Source: Paraburkholderia sp. Ac-20340 (GTDB lineage: Bacteria > Pseudomonadota > Gammaproteobacteria > Burkholderiales > Burkholderiaceae). From it: 64,000 nucleotides of DNA. The notes under the pieces were generated by a model, which ran no database searches, was not told the DNA's origin, and saw only the letters and a list, made by a program, of their open reading frames with translations. A program made the translations under genes and the position numbers. The DNA lies in assembly GCF_017104965.1 (NCBI RefSeq), contig NZ_JAAGPR010000021.1, forward strand, positions 62,001 through 126,000, written 5' to 3'. Positions 25,684 through 33,988 of the stretch are shown piece by piece; positions within the stretch are counted from its first letter, which is position 1, and each line of letters opens with the position of its first letter.

Positions 25684-26700
25684 TCAATCGCGCGCGTGCG
25701 AACGATACGAACCCTCCGAACCATCCGAACCGCGCGCGAATTGTTCACGATAGGCGGCCGGGCTTGTCAGCGCGATACGGCGGAAGTGCCGCCGCAACGA
25801 CTCTTCCGAGCCGAAGCCCGACAGATCCGCCACGCGCTCCATCGGCAGATCGGGCCGCGATTCGAGCAGATCGCGCGCGATACTCACGCGCTCGCGCACG
25901 ACCCACGCATACGGACCCATACCGGTTGCATCGAGGAATTGCCGCTGCAGCGTGCGCGCGCTCATCGCGGCCTGCGCCGCCAGCGAGGCGACGCTATGGT
26001 CCAGACGCGGATTCGCCCGCACCCAGTCCATCAGTCTGGCCAGCGGACTGGCTTCGTCACGCGGCATCGGCCGGGGAACGAATTGCGCCTGCCCGCCCTC
26101 GCGATGCGGCGGCACGACCAGGCGCTGCGCGACACGATTAGCGACCGCGCCACCGTGGTCGCGGCGCACCAGATGCAGCAGCATGTCGATACCGGCCGCC
26201 GAACCGGCTGAAGTCAGCAACTGGCCTTCGTCGATATAAAGCGCGTCGGGCTCCACGTGCAGCGCGGGATAACGCTGCTGCAAACGCTCGGCGTAACGCC
26301 AGTGCGTGGTCACACGTTTGCCGTCCAGCACACCGGCGGCCGCCAGCACGAACACGCCCGAACAGATCGAACACAGCCGCGCGCCGCGCGCATAAGCGCT
26401 GCGTATCTTCTTGAGCAGCGCTTCGGGCGGCCGTTCGTCCGGGTCGCGCCAGCCCGGTATCACGATGGTTTGCGCGCGGTCGAGCATCGCCAGCGTGTAA
26501 GGCGCGGACACGGTGATGCCGCCCGCCGCGCGCAGCGGACCGCGTTCGGCAGCGCAAACGGCGAATCGATACCAGTCGACGTCAAGCTCGGGACGTTCGA
26601 GCGCGAACAACTCCGTCACGCAGCCGAATTCGAACGTGCAAAGACGGTCGTAGGCAAGCGCGACAACAAGATGAGCGGATAAGCGGGAAAAATCGGCCAT
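25684..26700 (-). CDS. ftrA: FtrA/GlxA-family transcriptional regulator (DJ-1/PfpI + AraC HTH)
   Basis: 338 residues. The N-terminal half is a DJ-1/PfpI amidotransferase-like domain with the nucleophile-elbow segment ARLCSICSGVFVLAAAGVLDGKRVTTHWRYAERL. The C-terminal half is an AraC HTH pair (SVASLAAQAAMSARTLQRQF and PMERVADLSGFGSEESLRRHFRR). The final 17 residues (Ser/Gly/Arg rich) are encoded by imperfect GAACC-TCC repeats and may be a variable tail. It is divergent from a rhodanese gene, a common pairing in proteobacteria, which it may regulate. Confidence 0.85.
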   Translation of the reverse strand: MADFSRLSAHLVVALAYDRLCTFEFGCVTELFALERPELDVDWYRFAVCAAERGPLRAAGGITVSAPYTLAMLDRAQTIVIPGWRDPDERPPEALLKKIRSAYARGARLCSICSGVFVLAAAGVLDGKRVTTHWRYAERLQQRYPALHVEPDALYIDEGQLLTSAGSAAGIDMLLHLVRRDHGGAVANRVAQRLVVPPHREGGQAQFVPRPMPRDEASPLARLMDWVRANPRLDHSVASLAAQAAMSARTLQRQFLDATGMGPYAWVVRERVSIARDLLESRPDLPMERVADLSGFGSEESLRRHFRRIALTSPAAYREQFARGSDGSEGSYRSHARD

Positions 26701-26797
26701 GGCGCGATGTTACCGGAGATTGGCAATCGCGCCACTGTCGCCGGCCATGCGGGAAAGCGAAAATGACAGCCATCGACACCCCAACAAGGAAGCGCGC

Positions 26798-27244
26798 ATG
26801 TCATCCGTATCCGAAGTCCCCGCCGCCGCCAGCCCAGAGGCGCTCGCCCATTTCAGCGCCTCGCTGGCCTACGAAACCGATTGCTCCGACGTCCACGCGG
26901 CGCTCACCGGCAGCGCGCCGCCCGATTTCGTGCTCCTCGACGTGCGCGGCCCGGCGCTGTTCGAACGCGGCCATGTACCCGGCGCGGTCAACCTGCCGCA
27001 CGGCAAGATCGTCGAATCAAAGCTCGCCGCTTATCCGCCCGAAACGCTTTTTGTCACCTACTGCGCAGGGCCGCATTGCAATGGCGCCGCGCGTGGCGCG
27101 ATCCGGCTTGCGCGGCTCGGGCGCCCGGTCAAGATCATGACGGGCGGCATCACGGGCTGGCTGGATGAGGCATTTGAGTTGAGCGGGAATGCGCAGGCGG
27201 CCAGGTCCGGCGCTGCTAATTCAGCCACGGCGACCACTGGCTAG
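26798..27244 (+). CDS. Rhodanese-like sulfurtransferase
   Basis: 148 residues, single rhodanese domain: DFVLLDVRGPALFERGHVPGAVNLPHGKI, and the active loop VTYCAGPHCNGAARGA with C89 as the likely persulfide cysteine and R99 nearby. These enzymes transfer sulfane sulfur. The ATG at 26798 follows AAGGAAG; the in-frame extension upstream has no support. The Ala/Ser-rich C-terminal tail is outside the domain. Divergent from the FtrA-type regulator. Confidence 0.9.
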   Translation: MSSVSEVPAAASPEALAHFSASLAYETDCSDVHAALTGSAPPDFVLLDVRGPALFERGHVPGAVNLPHGKIVESKLAAYPPETLFVTYCAGPHCNGAARGAIRLARLGRPVKIMTGGITGWLDEAFELSGNAQAARSGAANSATATTG

Positions 27245-27354
27245 TCGCGGGAAAATCGCCCTGCTTTGCCAGCAAACCCGCGATGCGACCAAGACGCCTG
27301 TTGATGCAGCGGCGCCTTTGCCACGAACCGGCACGCGCGCCATCGCTCGCGATA

Positions 27355-28053
27355 TCAGACCATACCGTGACGACGCTTCACCACTCCGGCTTCGTCCGAG
27401 CGCAGTGACGAAAGCCATGAGAGCACCGCGGGAGCGCTGGCAGATTGGCTGCAGATTCCCGCAGCAAAAACCGTTTCCCGCTGGATTTCGGCAGGAAGCT
27501 CACCGACGATACTAATGCCATCGACGTTGATCAGCTCGCTGAGTTGCTGAAACCCGAGTTCGACCTCGCCCGTGGTCAAAAGACTGGCGACCGGCACCCC
27601 TGCGGGCGCACGAACAAGCCGCGGCGTGACTTGCTCCGCAATACCCCAGCGCTCGAGTAGCGTCATCAGATGGGTGCCGCTCGGCCCTGTCGAATAACCA
27701 ATCGCCCTGGCGTTCTCAACGGCCCGTCGTACCGCGTCCTCGCTACCGAGTTCGGGACGACTCGCGCCAGCAACAACCGCGATGGCGACGCCGGACTGTG
27801 CGACGTCAACGAGCGTAGCCGCGTCGATAAAGCCAGCGTCCGCCAGGCGCAGCATGGCATCTTTTGCCAGCACCGCGAAGTCGAACGACTCGCCGCTTTC
27901 CAGTCGCCGGGCCGCTTCGACACCGCCGACCGATTCGATCGACACCACCTGGCCCGTTCGCGCGCGATAGCTCGCGGCGAGTTCACCCAGGACATGTCTC
28001 GTCGCCATGGACGAAATCCCGGCAATCCCGCTTGTGTCATTCGCTAGCGTCAT
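27355..28053 (-). CDS. ModA-like substrate-binding-fold protein without signal peptide
   Basis: 232 residues with the type II periplasmic-binding fold of molybdate-binding-like proteins: GISSMATRHVLGELAASYRARTG, SFDFAVLAKDAMLRLADAGFID, SGVAIAVVAGASRPELGS, GPSGTHLMTLLERWGI and VELGFQQLSELINVDGISIVGELP. There is no signal peptide or lipobox, so it should stay in the cytoplasm. It follows ligK by 19 bp on the same strand, in an operon for dicarboxylic ring-fission intermediates. It may bind such an intermediate, act as a tautomerase-like enzyme, or serve as a sensor; none of these is shown. Confidence 0.8.
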   Translation of the reverse strand: MTLANDTSGIAGISSMATRHVLGELAASYRARTGQVVSIESVGGVEAARRLESGESFDFAVLAKDAMLRLADAGFIDAATLVDVAQSGVAIAVVAGASRPELGSEDAVRRAVENARAIGYSTGPSGTHLMTLLERWGIAEQVTPRLVRAPAGVPVASLLTTGEVELGFQQLSELINVDGISIVGELPAEIQRETVFAAGICSQSASAPAVLSWLSSLRSDEAGVVKRRHGMV

Positions 28054-28072
28054 GTTTGCGGCCCTTGGCCTT

Positions 28073-28756
28073 CTAGTCGATATAGCGCAAACCGAGCTTT
28101 TCGAGCGGTTCGCGCATTTTGTACATATCGAGACCGAGCACGCCCGATGCCAGCTTCAAGCGCTTCTCTTCCTCGAACGATTCCCGCGCAGCGGCCTTAT
28201 CGAGCGTCTCCACTGCTTTCTGCGAGGGCACGACAACCACGCCATCGTTATCCGCGACGATCACGTCGCCCGGATTCACGAGCGCGCCCGCGCACACCAC
28301 GGGAATGTTGACCGAGCCGAGCGTCGCCTTGATGCAGCCTTTCGCGGACACAGCCTTGCTCCACACCGGAAAGCCCATTTCCTGCAGCACGCTGACATCG
28401 CGCACGCCGCCGTCGATGATCAGCGCACGCGCGCCGCGCGCCTTGAAGCTGGTCGCGAGCAGATCGCCGAAGTAACCGTCGGTGCATTCGGCCGTGATGG
28501 CTGCAACCACGATGTCGCCGGGCTGAATCTGTTCGGCGGCCACGTGCATCATCCAGTTGTCGCCGGGATGCAGCAGCACTGTCACCGCCGTGCCGCTCAC
28601 GGGCGCGCCAGCGTAGATCGGACGCATATACGGCTTCATCAGGCCGACGCGGCCCATGGCTTCATGCACCGTCGCGCTGCCGAGCGCACCGAGTTCGTCG
28701 GCCGCGCGGCGGTCTGCGCGCGCGATGTTGCGATAAACCACTCCGAGTTCAGTCAT
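28073..28756 (-). CDS. ligK: 4-carboxy-4-hydroxy-2-oxoadipate aldolase / oxaloacetate decarboxylase
   Basis: 227 residues of the RraA-like class II aldolase family: LGSATVHEAMGRVGLMKPYMRPIYAGAPVSGTAVTV, PGDIVVAAITAECTDGYFGDLLATSFKARGARALIIDGGVRDV, and GDVIVADNDGVVVVPS. The enzyme cleaves CHA to pyruvate and oxaloacetate at the end of the protocatechuate 4,5-cleavage or gallate pathway. The ATG at 28756 lies 2 bp after the ligJ stop; the frame upstream of it is antisense-free but belongs to ligJ in another frame. GalC is the same activity under another name. Confidence 0.92.
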   Translation of the reverse strand: MTELGVVYRNIARADRRAADELGALGSATVHEAMGRVGLMKPYMRPIYAGAPVSGTAVTVLLHPGDNWMMHVAAEQIQPGDIVVAAITAECTDGYFGDLLATSFKARGARALIIDGGVRDVSVLQEMGFPVWSKAVSAKGCIKATLGSVNIPVVCAGALVNPGDVIVADNDGVVVVPSQKAVETLDKAAARESFEEEKRLKLASGVLGLDMYKMREPLEKLGLRYID

Positions 28757-28758
28757 GA

Positions 28759-29784
28759 TCAACGTCCTTGTGCCTTGAGGGTGGCGTCGAGGCGCGAATA
28801 CACGCGACGCGCATTGCCTTCGTAAATCTTGTAGCGCTGGTCCGGGTTCATGTCCGCGGCTTCCACGTAGCGCTTCGTATCGTCGAAATAGTGGCCGGTT
28901 TGCGGATCGATGCCGCGCACCGCGCCGATCATTTCGCTCGCGAACAGAATGTTGTCGACCGGAATCACCTTCGTGAGCAAATCGATGCCCGGCTGGTGAT
29001 ACACGCAGGTGTCGAAGAAAATGTTCTTGAGCAGATGCTCTTCGAGCAGCGGCTTCTTCATTTCCTGCGCGAGACCGCGGAAACGGCCCCAGTGATACGG
29101 CACTGCGCCGCCGCCGTGCGGAATCACGAACTTCAGCGTGGGGAAGTCGCGGAACAGATCCGAAGTGAGGCATTGCATGAACGCCGTGGTGTCGGCGTTC
29201 AGATAGTGCGCGCCCGTGGTGTGGAAGCACGCATTGCAGCTCGTGCTCACGTGCACCATCGCCGGAATGTCGTACTCGACCATCTTTTCGTAGATCGGGT
29301 ACCACGAGCGATCGGAGAGCGGCGGGCTCGTCCAGTGGCCGCCCGACGGATCGGGATTCAGATTGATCGCGACGTTGCCGTACTGCTCCACGCACTTCAC
29401 GAGTTCAGGAATGCAGGTGGCGACATCCACGCCGGGGCTCTGCGGCAGCATCGCGGCCGGAATGAAATGCTCCGGGAACAGCTGGCTCACGCGGTAGCAA
29501 AGCTCGTTGCAGATCGCGGCCCACGTGGCGGACACTTCGAAATCGCCGATGTGGTGCGCCATGAAGCTGGCGCGCGGGCTGAACACCGTGAGGTCGAGAC
29601 CGCGCTCGCGCATCAGGCGCAGTTGGTTCTGCTCGATCGACTCGCGCAGCTCGTCGTCGCTGATCTTCAGCTCGGACACAGCGGGCATTTCCGCAGGACT
29701 ATTGATACCTGCAATCTGACGGTTGCGCCACGCTTCGAGTGCCTTGGGGGCGGTCGTGTAGTGGCCGTGGATGTCGATGATCAT
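28759..29784 (-). CDS. ligJ: 4-oxalomesaconate hydratase (amidohydrolase family)
   Basis: 341 residues, the exact size I associate with LigJ. It starts MIIDIHGHYTTAPKALEAWR, the HxH pair at residues 6 and 8 being metal ligands; later metal or catalytic histidines appear in PAMVHVSTS and FVIPHGGGAVPYHWGRFRG. The enzyme hydrates 4-oxalomesaconate to CHA, the substrate of the next gene product. GGAAGG precedes the ATG. First gene of ligJ-ligK-modA-like; the ring-opening dioxygenase and dehydrogenase are not in the window. Confidence 0.92.
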   Translation of the reverse strand: MIIDIHGHYTTAPKALEAWRNRQIAGINSPAEMPAVSELKISDDELRESIEQNQLRLMRERGLDLTVFSPRASFMAHHIGDFEVSATWAAICNELCYRVSQLFPEHFIPAAMLPQSPGVDVATCIPELVKCVEQYGNVAINLNPDPSGGHWTSPPLSDRSWYPIYEKMVEYDIPAMVHVSTSCNACFHTTGAHYLNADTTAFMQCLTSDLFRDFPTLKFVIPHGGGAVPYHWGRFRGLAQEMKKPLLEEHLLKNIFFDTCVYHQPGIDLLTKVIPVDNILFASEMIGAVRGIDPQTGHYFDDTKRYVEAADMNPDQRYKIYEGNARRVYSRLDATLKAQGR

Positions 29785-30237
29785 CGTTACCTTCCGGGTG
29801 CGCGGATTCGACGTGGTGCACGGACTTCAGCCGTTGCACGGCGCCGATCGGGAATGAGAGTGGGCAAAGCTTTCGGTACATGCGTCATAGCCGGTACCGC
29901 AAGTATCGCTAAAACACGCCTGAAAATACGTGCCGATAAACTGATTCGATACCTCAATAAGCTTTTCGAATCGCCCGCGCGCTGTGGCGATCCGCTCCCC
30001 CAACATCGTCAGCCTCGCCCGCCAGCAAGGCCCGGCCACATCGGCCTGCGCATCCATGAACATAAACGAAACCGATTGGCTTGCGCCCTTCCATCTCTCG
30101 CGCTCTTCGCGCACCGCAAGTCACCGGACGCAAAGCTTGCCGACCTCGACAAGACACTGGCCCGTCCGTTGGAGGACGATGATCGCGGGCGGCGAATCCT
30201 GTCCATGCGAGATGTCGGCCCGATCTGCGCGCCGCTG
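29785..30237. other. Gene-free stretch between ligJ and tetR
   Basis: 453 bp with no supported gene; the short frames here look like noise by residue composition. It should contain the ligJ promoter. GTGCACGG at 29816-29823 faces CCGTTGCAC at 29831-29839 with a one-base bulge, a weak possible operator about 35-55 bp before ligJ. Confidence 0.6.
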
Positions 30238-30858
30238 CTACTCGCTGTCTCGCGCCGCACCGTTCCCAGACGACAGCGCACGCACGACGAAATCAGCCAG
30301 GCGGCTCGCAAACGCGGCATCGAGCGGTTCGCCCTGGAGCAGTCGGTACCAGAAGGCGCCATGAAAACTCGCGAGTGCGATTTCCAGATCGGCATCGCGG
30401 CAGATTTCGCCATTGCGTTGCGCCGCCTCGAGAATGTCAGCCACCACACGGGCACGCGGTTCGACGAATCGATGCCTGAAGCGCTCAAGGAAATCGGGCT
30501 CTTCCTGCGCAGCGGCGATCAGGCTCCGAATAGCGGGACCGTCGATCGCCAGATTGTCGAAGAGATCGAGCAGATACTGCCGCAGGACCCGATCGAGCGC
30601 GCCATTCTCCAGCACCTGCACGCGCGCGGCACTTTCCAGAAACGCATCGAGGACCAGTTCGGCCTTGCTTGACCAGCGCCGATACAGCGTCTGCTTCGCA
30701 ACGCCCGCCGCGTTGACGATCTGCTGGATGCTGACCGCGCTGTAGCCCTGCTCGATCACCAGTTGTCGCGCCGCCTGGCGCAGCGCCGGGGCCGTGGCAT
30801 CGTCGCGCGGACGCCCCGGCTGGCGCGCCTGCGCATCGTCCTTATCCAACGTGCTCAT
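30238..30858 (-). CDS. TetR-family repressor
   Basis: 206 residues. The HTH is YSAVSIQQIVNAAGVAKQTLYRRWSSKAELVLDAFLES, followed by a TetR_C domain. The ATG at 30858 is chosen; a TTG two codons earlier is not needed. It is divergent from an MFS transporter gene 64 bp away, the usual layout for a drug-export repressor. Two near-identical 16-bp repeats lie between the genes and probably are its operators, one of them overlapping its own first codons' upstream edge. Confidence 0.9.
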   Translation of the reverse strand: MSTLDKDDAQARQPGRPRDDATAPALRQAARQLVIEQGYSAVSIQQIVNAAGVAKQTLYRRWSSKAELVLDAFLESAARVQVLENGALDRVLRQYLLDLFDNLAIDGPAIRSLIAAAQEEPDFLERFRHRFVEPRARVVADILEAAQRNGEICRDADLEIALASFHGAFWYRLLQGEPLDAAFASRLADFVVRALSSGNGAARDSE

Positions 30859-30863
30859 ATTCA

Positions 30864-30906
30864 ATACCGTAGTCTCGTATTTAAATTATGATACCGCAGT
30901 CTCGTA
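30864..30906. promoter_or_regulatory. Twin operators between tetR and the MFS gene
   Basis: ATACCGTAGTCTCGTA at 30864-30879 and ATACCGCAGTCTCGTA at 30891-30906 are direct repeats differing by one base, 27 bp apart. Each has partial dyad symmetry (ATAC...GTA). TATGAT at 30887-30892, between them, is a plausible -10 element for the MFS gene. Confidence 0.65.
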
Positions 30907-30922
30907 ATTGAGGTTGCCAATC

Positions 30923-32065
30923 ATGTCCGCTTCATCTCGTTTGCTCCGGCCGTCCGGGGCCTTTGTTCTTTTGGCCACTGCATGCCTGACCATCATGGTC
31001 GGCAGCGCGATTGTGCCGGGATTGCCCGTCGTGGCTCACCAGCTTGGCCTGAAAGGCCTGGAAAGCTGGCTTGTGACGATGCCTTCCGTGGGTGTCGTTG
31101 TGCTCGGTCCCGTGGCGGGCCGACTGGTCGATAAAGTCGGCCTGCGTCCGGGTCTGTTGTTGGGACTCTTTCTTTACGGAGCATTCGGAGTGGCGGCGCC
31201 CCTGCTTCACGGCCCGTACGTCGTGCTCATCGACCGGTTTCTGTTGGGCGGGGCAACCGCATTGGTGATGGCGACGGGCACGGGGCTCATCTCGACCTTT
31301 TACGACGGTCAGCAACGGCTAGCCATGATTGCCCGTCAAGGCATGGCGATTGAATTGGGCGGCGTCATATTCCTGACGATCGGCGGTTGGCTTGCGTCAC
31401 GCGGCTGGTGGTATCCGTTCTCACAATACGCACTCGCATGGGTCCTCCTGGCGCTGGCGCTGCGCTACATTCCGGTTCAACCGAAACAGGCAGGTCCGAC
31501 ACTTGAGCAAGATGCTGCGGGTATGCCCAGGGAATTGCTGCGCGTCTACTGCGCGGCATTCTTCTCGATGGGGTGCTTCTTTGTGGGTGTCATCGTCCTG
31601 CCCCTTCGCTTTCACGAAATCGGCATTGGAGAAGCGCTCACGGGCTATTTCCTTGCGTTCGTTTCATTGGTAGCCGTGGGCTTTGCTGCGCTCATGCCTC
31701 GCTTGGCATCGCGTGCGGGATCGAATACGACCCTCTTCGTTGCGTTCATTTCCTACGCCGTTGCACACGCAATATTTTCGGTCTCCGATGCACTACCGGC
31801 ATTTTTCTGCGGTGCTGTTGCGCTGGGCGCTGGATTCGGTCTTTCGGTGCCTCTAGTGAATCATTTGACGGTTGAAATCAGCTCGGAAAATAGGCGCGGC
31901 AGTGCGCTCGCGGCGCTTTCGATGGCTATTTTTGCAGGGCAATGCATACCGTCTTTCATGCAATATTCGCCAGGCAACACAGCAGCACTGTTTCGAGCCG
32001 CTGCTGCGATGGGGCTGGTTGTTGCATTGGGTTTGCCGCTGCTCAACCAATTCCGCAGAACGTAA
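30923..32065 (+). CDS. MFS transporter (drug/metabolite exporter type)
   Basis: 380 residues with about 12 hydrophobic segments and the MFS loop motif GRLVDKVGLRPGLLLG between helices 2 and 3. The ATG at 30923 follows GAGGTT; a TTG at 30908 is not needed. Divergence from a TetR gene with shared operators suggests regulated export of a toxic compound. The base composition is visibly less GC-rich than the flanks (one 60-base line counted by eye was 53% GC). Confidence 0.9.
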   Translation: MSASSRLLRPSGAFVLLATACLTIMVGSAIVPGLPVVAHQLGLKGLESWLVTMPSVGVVVLGPVAGRLVDKVGLRPGLLLGLFLYGAFGVAAPLLHGPYVVLIDRFLLGGATALVMATGTGLISTFYDGQQRLAMIARQGMAIELGGVIFLTIGGWLASRGWWYPFSQYALAWVLLALALRYIPVQPKQAGPTLEQDAAGMPRELLRVYCAAFFSMGCFFVGVIVLPLRFHEIGIGEALTGYFLAFVSLVAVGFAALMPRLASRAGSNTTLFVAFISYAVAHAIFSVSDALPAFFCGAVALGAGFGLSVPLVNHLTVEISSENRRGSALAALSMAIFAGQCIPSFMQYSPGNTAALFRAAAAMGLVVALGLPLLNQFRRT

Positions 32066-32218
32066 GGCATCGCGCGTAGCAATCGCTGTCCTTCGCAGAA
32101 AACGAACGCGTTATCCGGGCGGCACCCCCATGCGGGATTGCCGCCCGGACAGTTGCATCCGGCGTCGGGTTCCAGTTCTGCTCTCCGTGGCGGTTCATCT
32201 GGTCCCCACCCGCGATCG

Positions 32219-32518
32219 TCAATGCAAGAAGTGAACGCTGCTGATCTCCTCCTCATCGGCATCCTCGGACGAGGCGTGGTCAAGTATTGCGCACCGGAAG
32301 TCGAACTTGACGCGAAGAATCGCGGATTCAATGCGATCGTCTCCACGATAGGCCATCAGGCGAGTATTGATCGCTTCCTCGACAGCGAGAATCGCCTGCT
32401 CGACGCTCTCCGGATCGTCGCTATCGAAGCCGACCTCAATCTCAACGCTCTCCAGCAAATTCAGCGCTGTGCCAATGTCCTCGGAAGCGACAAATAATGT
32501 CGTGGCATCTTCTCTCAT
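32219..32518 (-). CDS. Small acidic protein, function unknown
   Basis: 99 residues, acidic, with alternating predicted helices (DPESVEQAILAVEEAINTRL). No family recognised. Support for a real gene is a near-perfect ribosome site, GGGGAGG, six bases before the ATG at 32518 and a composition unlike a shadow frame. No signal peptide or membrane segment. It faces the 3' end of the MFS gene and stands alone. Confidence 0.6.
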   Translation of the reverse strand: MREDATTLFVASEDIGTALNLLESVEIEVGFDSDDPESVEQAILAVEEAINTRLMAYRGDDRIESAILRVKFDFRCAILDHASSEDADEEEISSVHFLH

Positions 32519-32914
32519 CTATCCTCCCCGTTCGGCTATCTAAAACCTGCAGACCGTTGCGAGTTGCACGGCTATCGTTGCACAACCGGAACAAAGCTGC
32601 CGGACAACGTACATGGGGTTTGCGTTCGAAACAACGGATGCCTTGCTGTACGCAGAGAAGCGAATAGAATCGAAGGTTCCAGCGCATCGTTGCGGTTATC
32701 GCCACGTCCTTGAAAGCTGCCATTAAGGAAAATGGCGCGACGAAATCGCCACAAGCACCCTGCTGCTTCCGACGCTGTCCTCCCAGACATTTCCTGTACA
32801 GATCCCTCTGTCGCAGAACGTCCGCTTCCTGGCACCGCGCGGACCTGCGGGCGACCACACGCGAGTTCCGATTTAGGTCAGCGCACTCACACGCTACCGG
32901 GCGTGACTCGAATG
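32519..32914. other. Gene-free stretch
   Basis: 396 bp with no supported gene, repeat or terminator. It lies between two genes of unknown function on the minus strand; the promoter of the small acidic protein should be inside. Confidence 0.55.
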
Positions 32915-33682
32915 CTAGTCAACGCGAAGCAAGCGGCCCGATTCCGGGCACACGGCGGCTGGTGAGCCGTTAGACCAGACTTGCTCATTCTCGAGTTGCA
33001 GCGACGTCGAGGGAGCAACATCGAAAGCGATCTTCAGCGCGCTAGCAATATTGGCGTCTTCGATGGGAAGTTCCCACGTCAGGAAAATCTGGGCAAAGTC
33101 CTGGCCCGGGGCGAATTCGGCCGCCGAGAAACTGTCGCTGCTGCGCTGAATGACCCCGTGCGGCTGAACCGGATCGAAAATTACGGCTGTTCCCCGCTTG
33201 ATGGGAATGCGTTGGCCCGTCAAGGGAAAGTGCAAATCCAGACCCTTATCTTCCGTCAGGAAGAGATTGCAGAAGGCGTTACCGCCGTATTGTTCGCCGT
33301 CGTGGTGATACCTCGCGCCACGACAGCCCATCAGCGCCATGTCGCAATCTGCAATCAGTGCGGGCAGCCCCAGGGTGCCGGTCCACTCAGACGTCGCCTG
33401 CACGCAGCGCTTGTAGTCCGGCCAGCGCATTTGCGTGCGCGCCAGCGGCATCACCTCGACATCTCCAGGCTCCAGAGCGAGCCGCACATCTATTTCTCTT
33501 TGCCAATCCGCAAGCACGGCCGCAGAAGGCGCCGGCAGATCGAGCGTTCCGGATAAAACGATGTCACTGACGCGGCGACTGCGGATGGCGTCGCCGCTCC
33601 AGAAAAAGGAGGTCAAGGTATTTCGCATTCGATTCTGTCGCAGAGAACTCAGCGAGACATTGTAACGATTCATCGTGCTCAT
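32915..33682 (-). CDS. Uncharacterised protein with 2OG-Fe(II)-oxygenase-like pattern
   Basis: 255 residues, not firmly recognised. The middle reads GARYHHDGEQYGGNAFCNLFL, then KGLDLHFPLTGQRIPIKRG, then TAVIFDPVQPHGVIQR. An HxD followed about 50 residues later by a histidine and a nearby arginine is the iron and 2-oxoglutarate signature of cupin-fold dioxygenases. The ATG at 33682 is used; one at 33673 is equally possible. It stands alone, divergent from the sugar-acid MFS gene. The functional guess rests only on this pattern. Confidence 0.6.
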   Translation of the reverse strand: MSTMNRYNVSLSSLRQNRMRNTLTSFFWSGDAIRSRRVSDIVLSGTLDLPAPSAAVLADWQREIDVRLALEPGDVEVMPLARTQMRWPDYKRCVQATSEWTGTLGLPALIADCDMALMGCRGARYHHDGEQYGGNAFCNLFLTEDKGLDLHFPLTGQRIPIKRGTAVIFDPVQPHGVIQRSSDSFSAAEFAPGQDFAQIFLTWELPIEDANIASALKIAFDVAPSTSLQLENEQVWSNGSPAAVCPESGRLLRVD

Positions 33683-33988
33683 CCCGGCAGGCGCGCCAAC
33701 GTATAGCTAAACGGCGACGGCACGAGGCGCGGCCAAAACGGCGAGTTCTGTCCCCAATCGATACCGCCGACCGTGGCACACCGAAAAATCTTTTCGTTCT
33801 GAACCCAATGCCATCGACTTCAATGCCGGCACGCGCTCCTGCATATTCTCGACACGGATCGTAAGCCGCTGAACGCAGTACCTGGCCAGCGAGATACGAA
33901 CATCAACAATGCAGGCGAACGCCTCCGCTCACGAGGGGCGGCATGCCGACGTCGCGTGCCCATCACGACGATAAATCAGGAGACAACG
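33683..33988. other. Divergent intergenic region, no clear elements
   Basis: 306 bp between the oxygenase-like gene and the MFS transporter. Both promoters must lie here, but no convincing -35/-10 pair, palindrome or repeat was seen. Confidence 0.5.

Noticed and set aside
28757..29395. Upstream in-frame extension of ligK
   Set aside because: It runs out of frame through ligJ; the conserved LigK N terminus begins at the ATG at 28756.
29827..30488. Short frames in the gene-free stretch between ligJ and tetR
   Set aside because: No ribosome site, no family resemblance and Arg/Ser-biased shadow composition.
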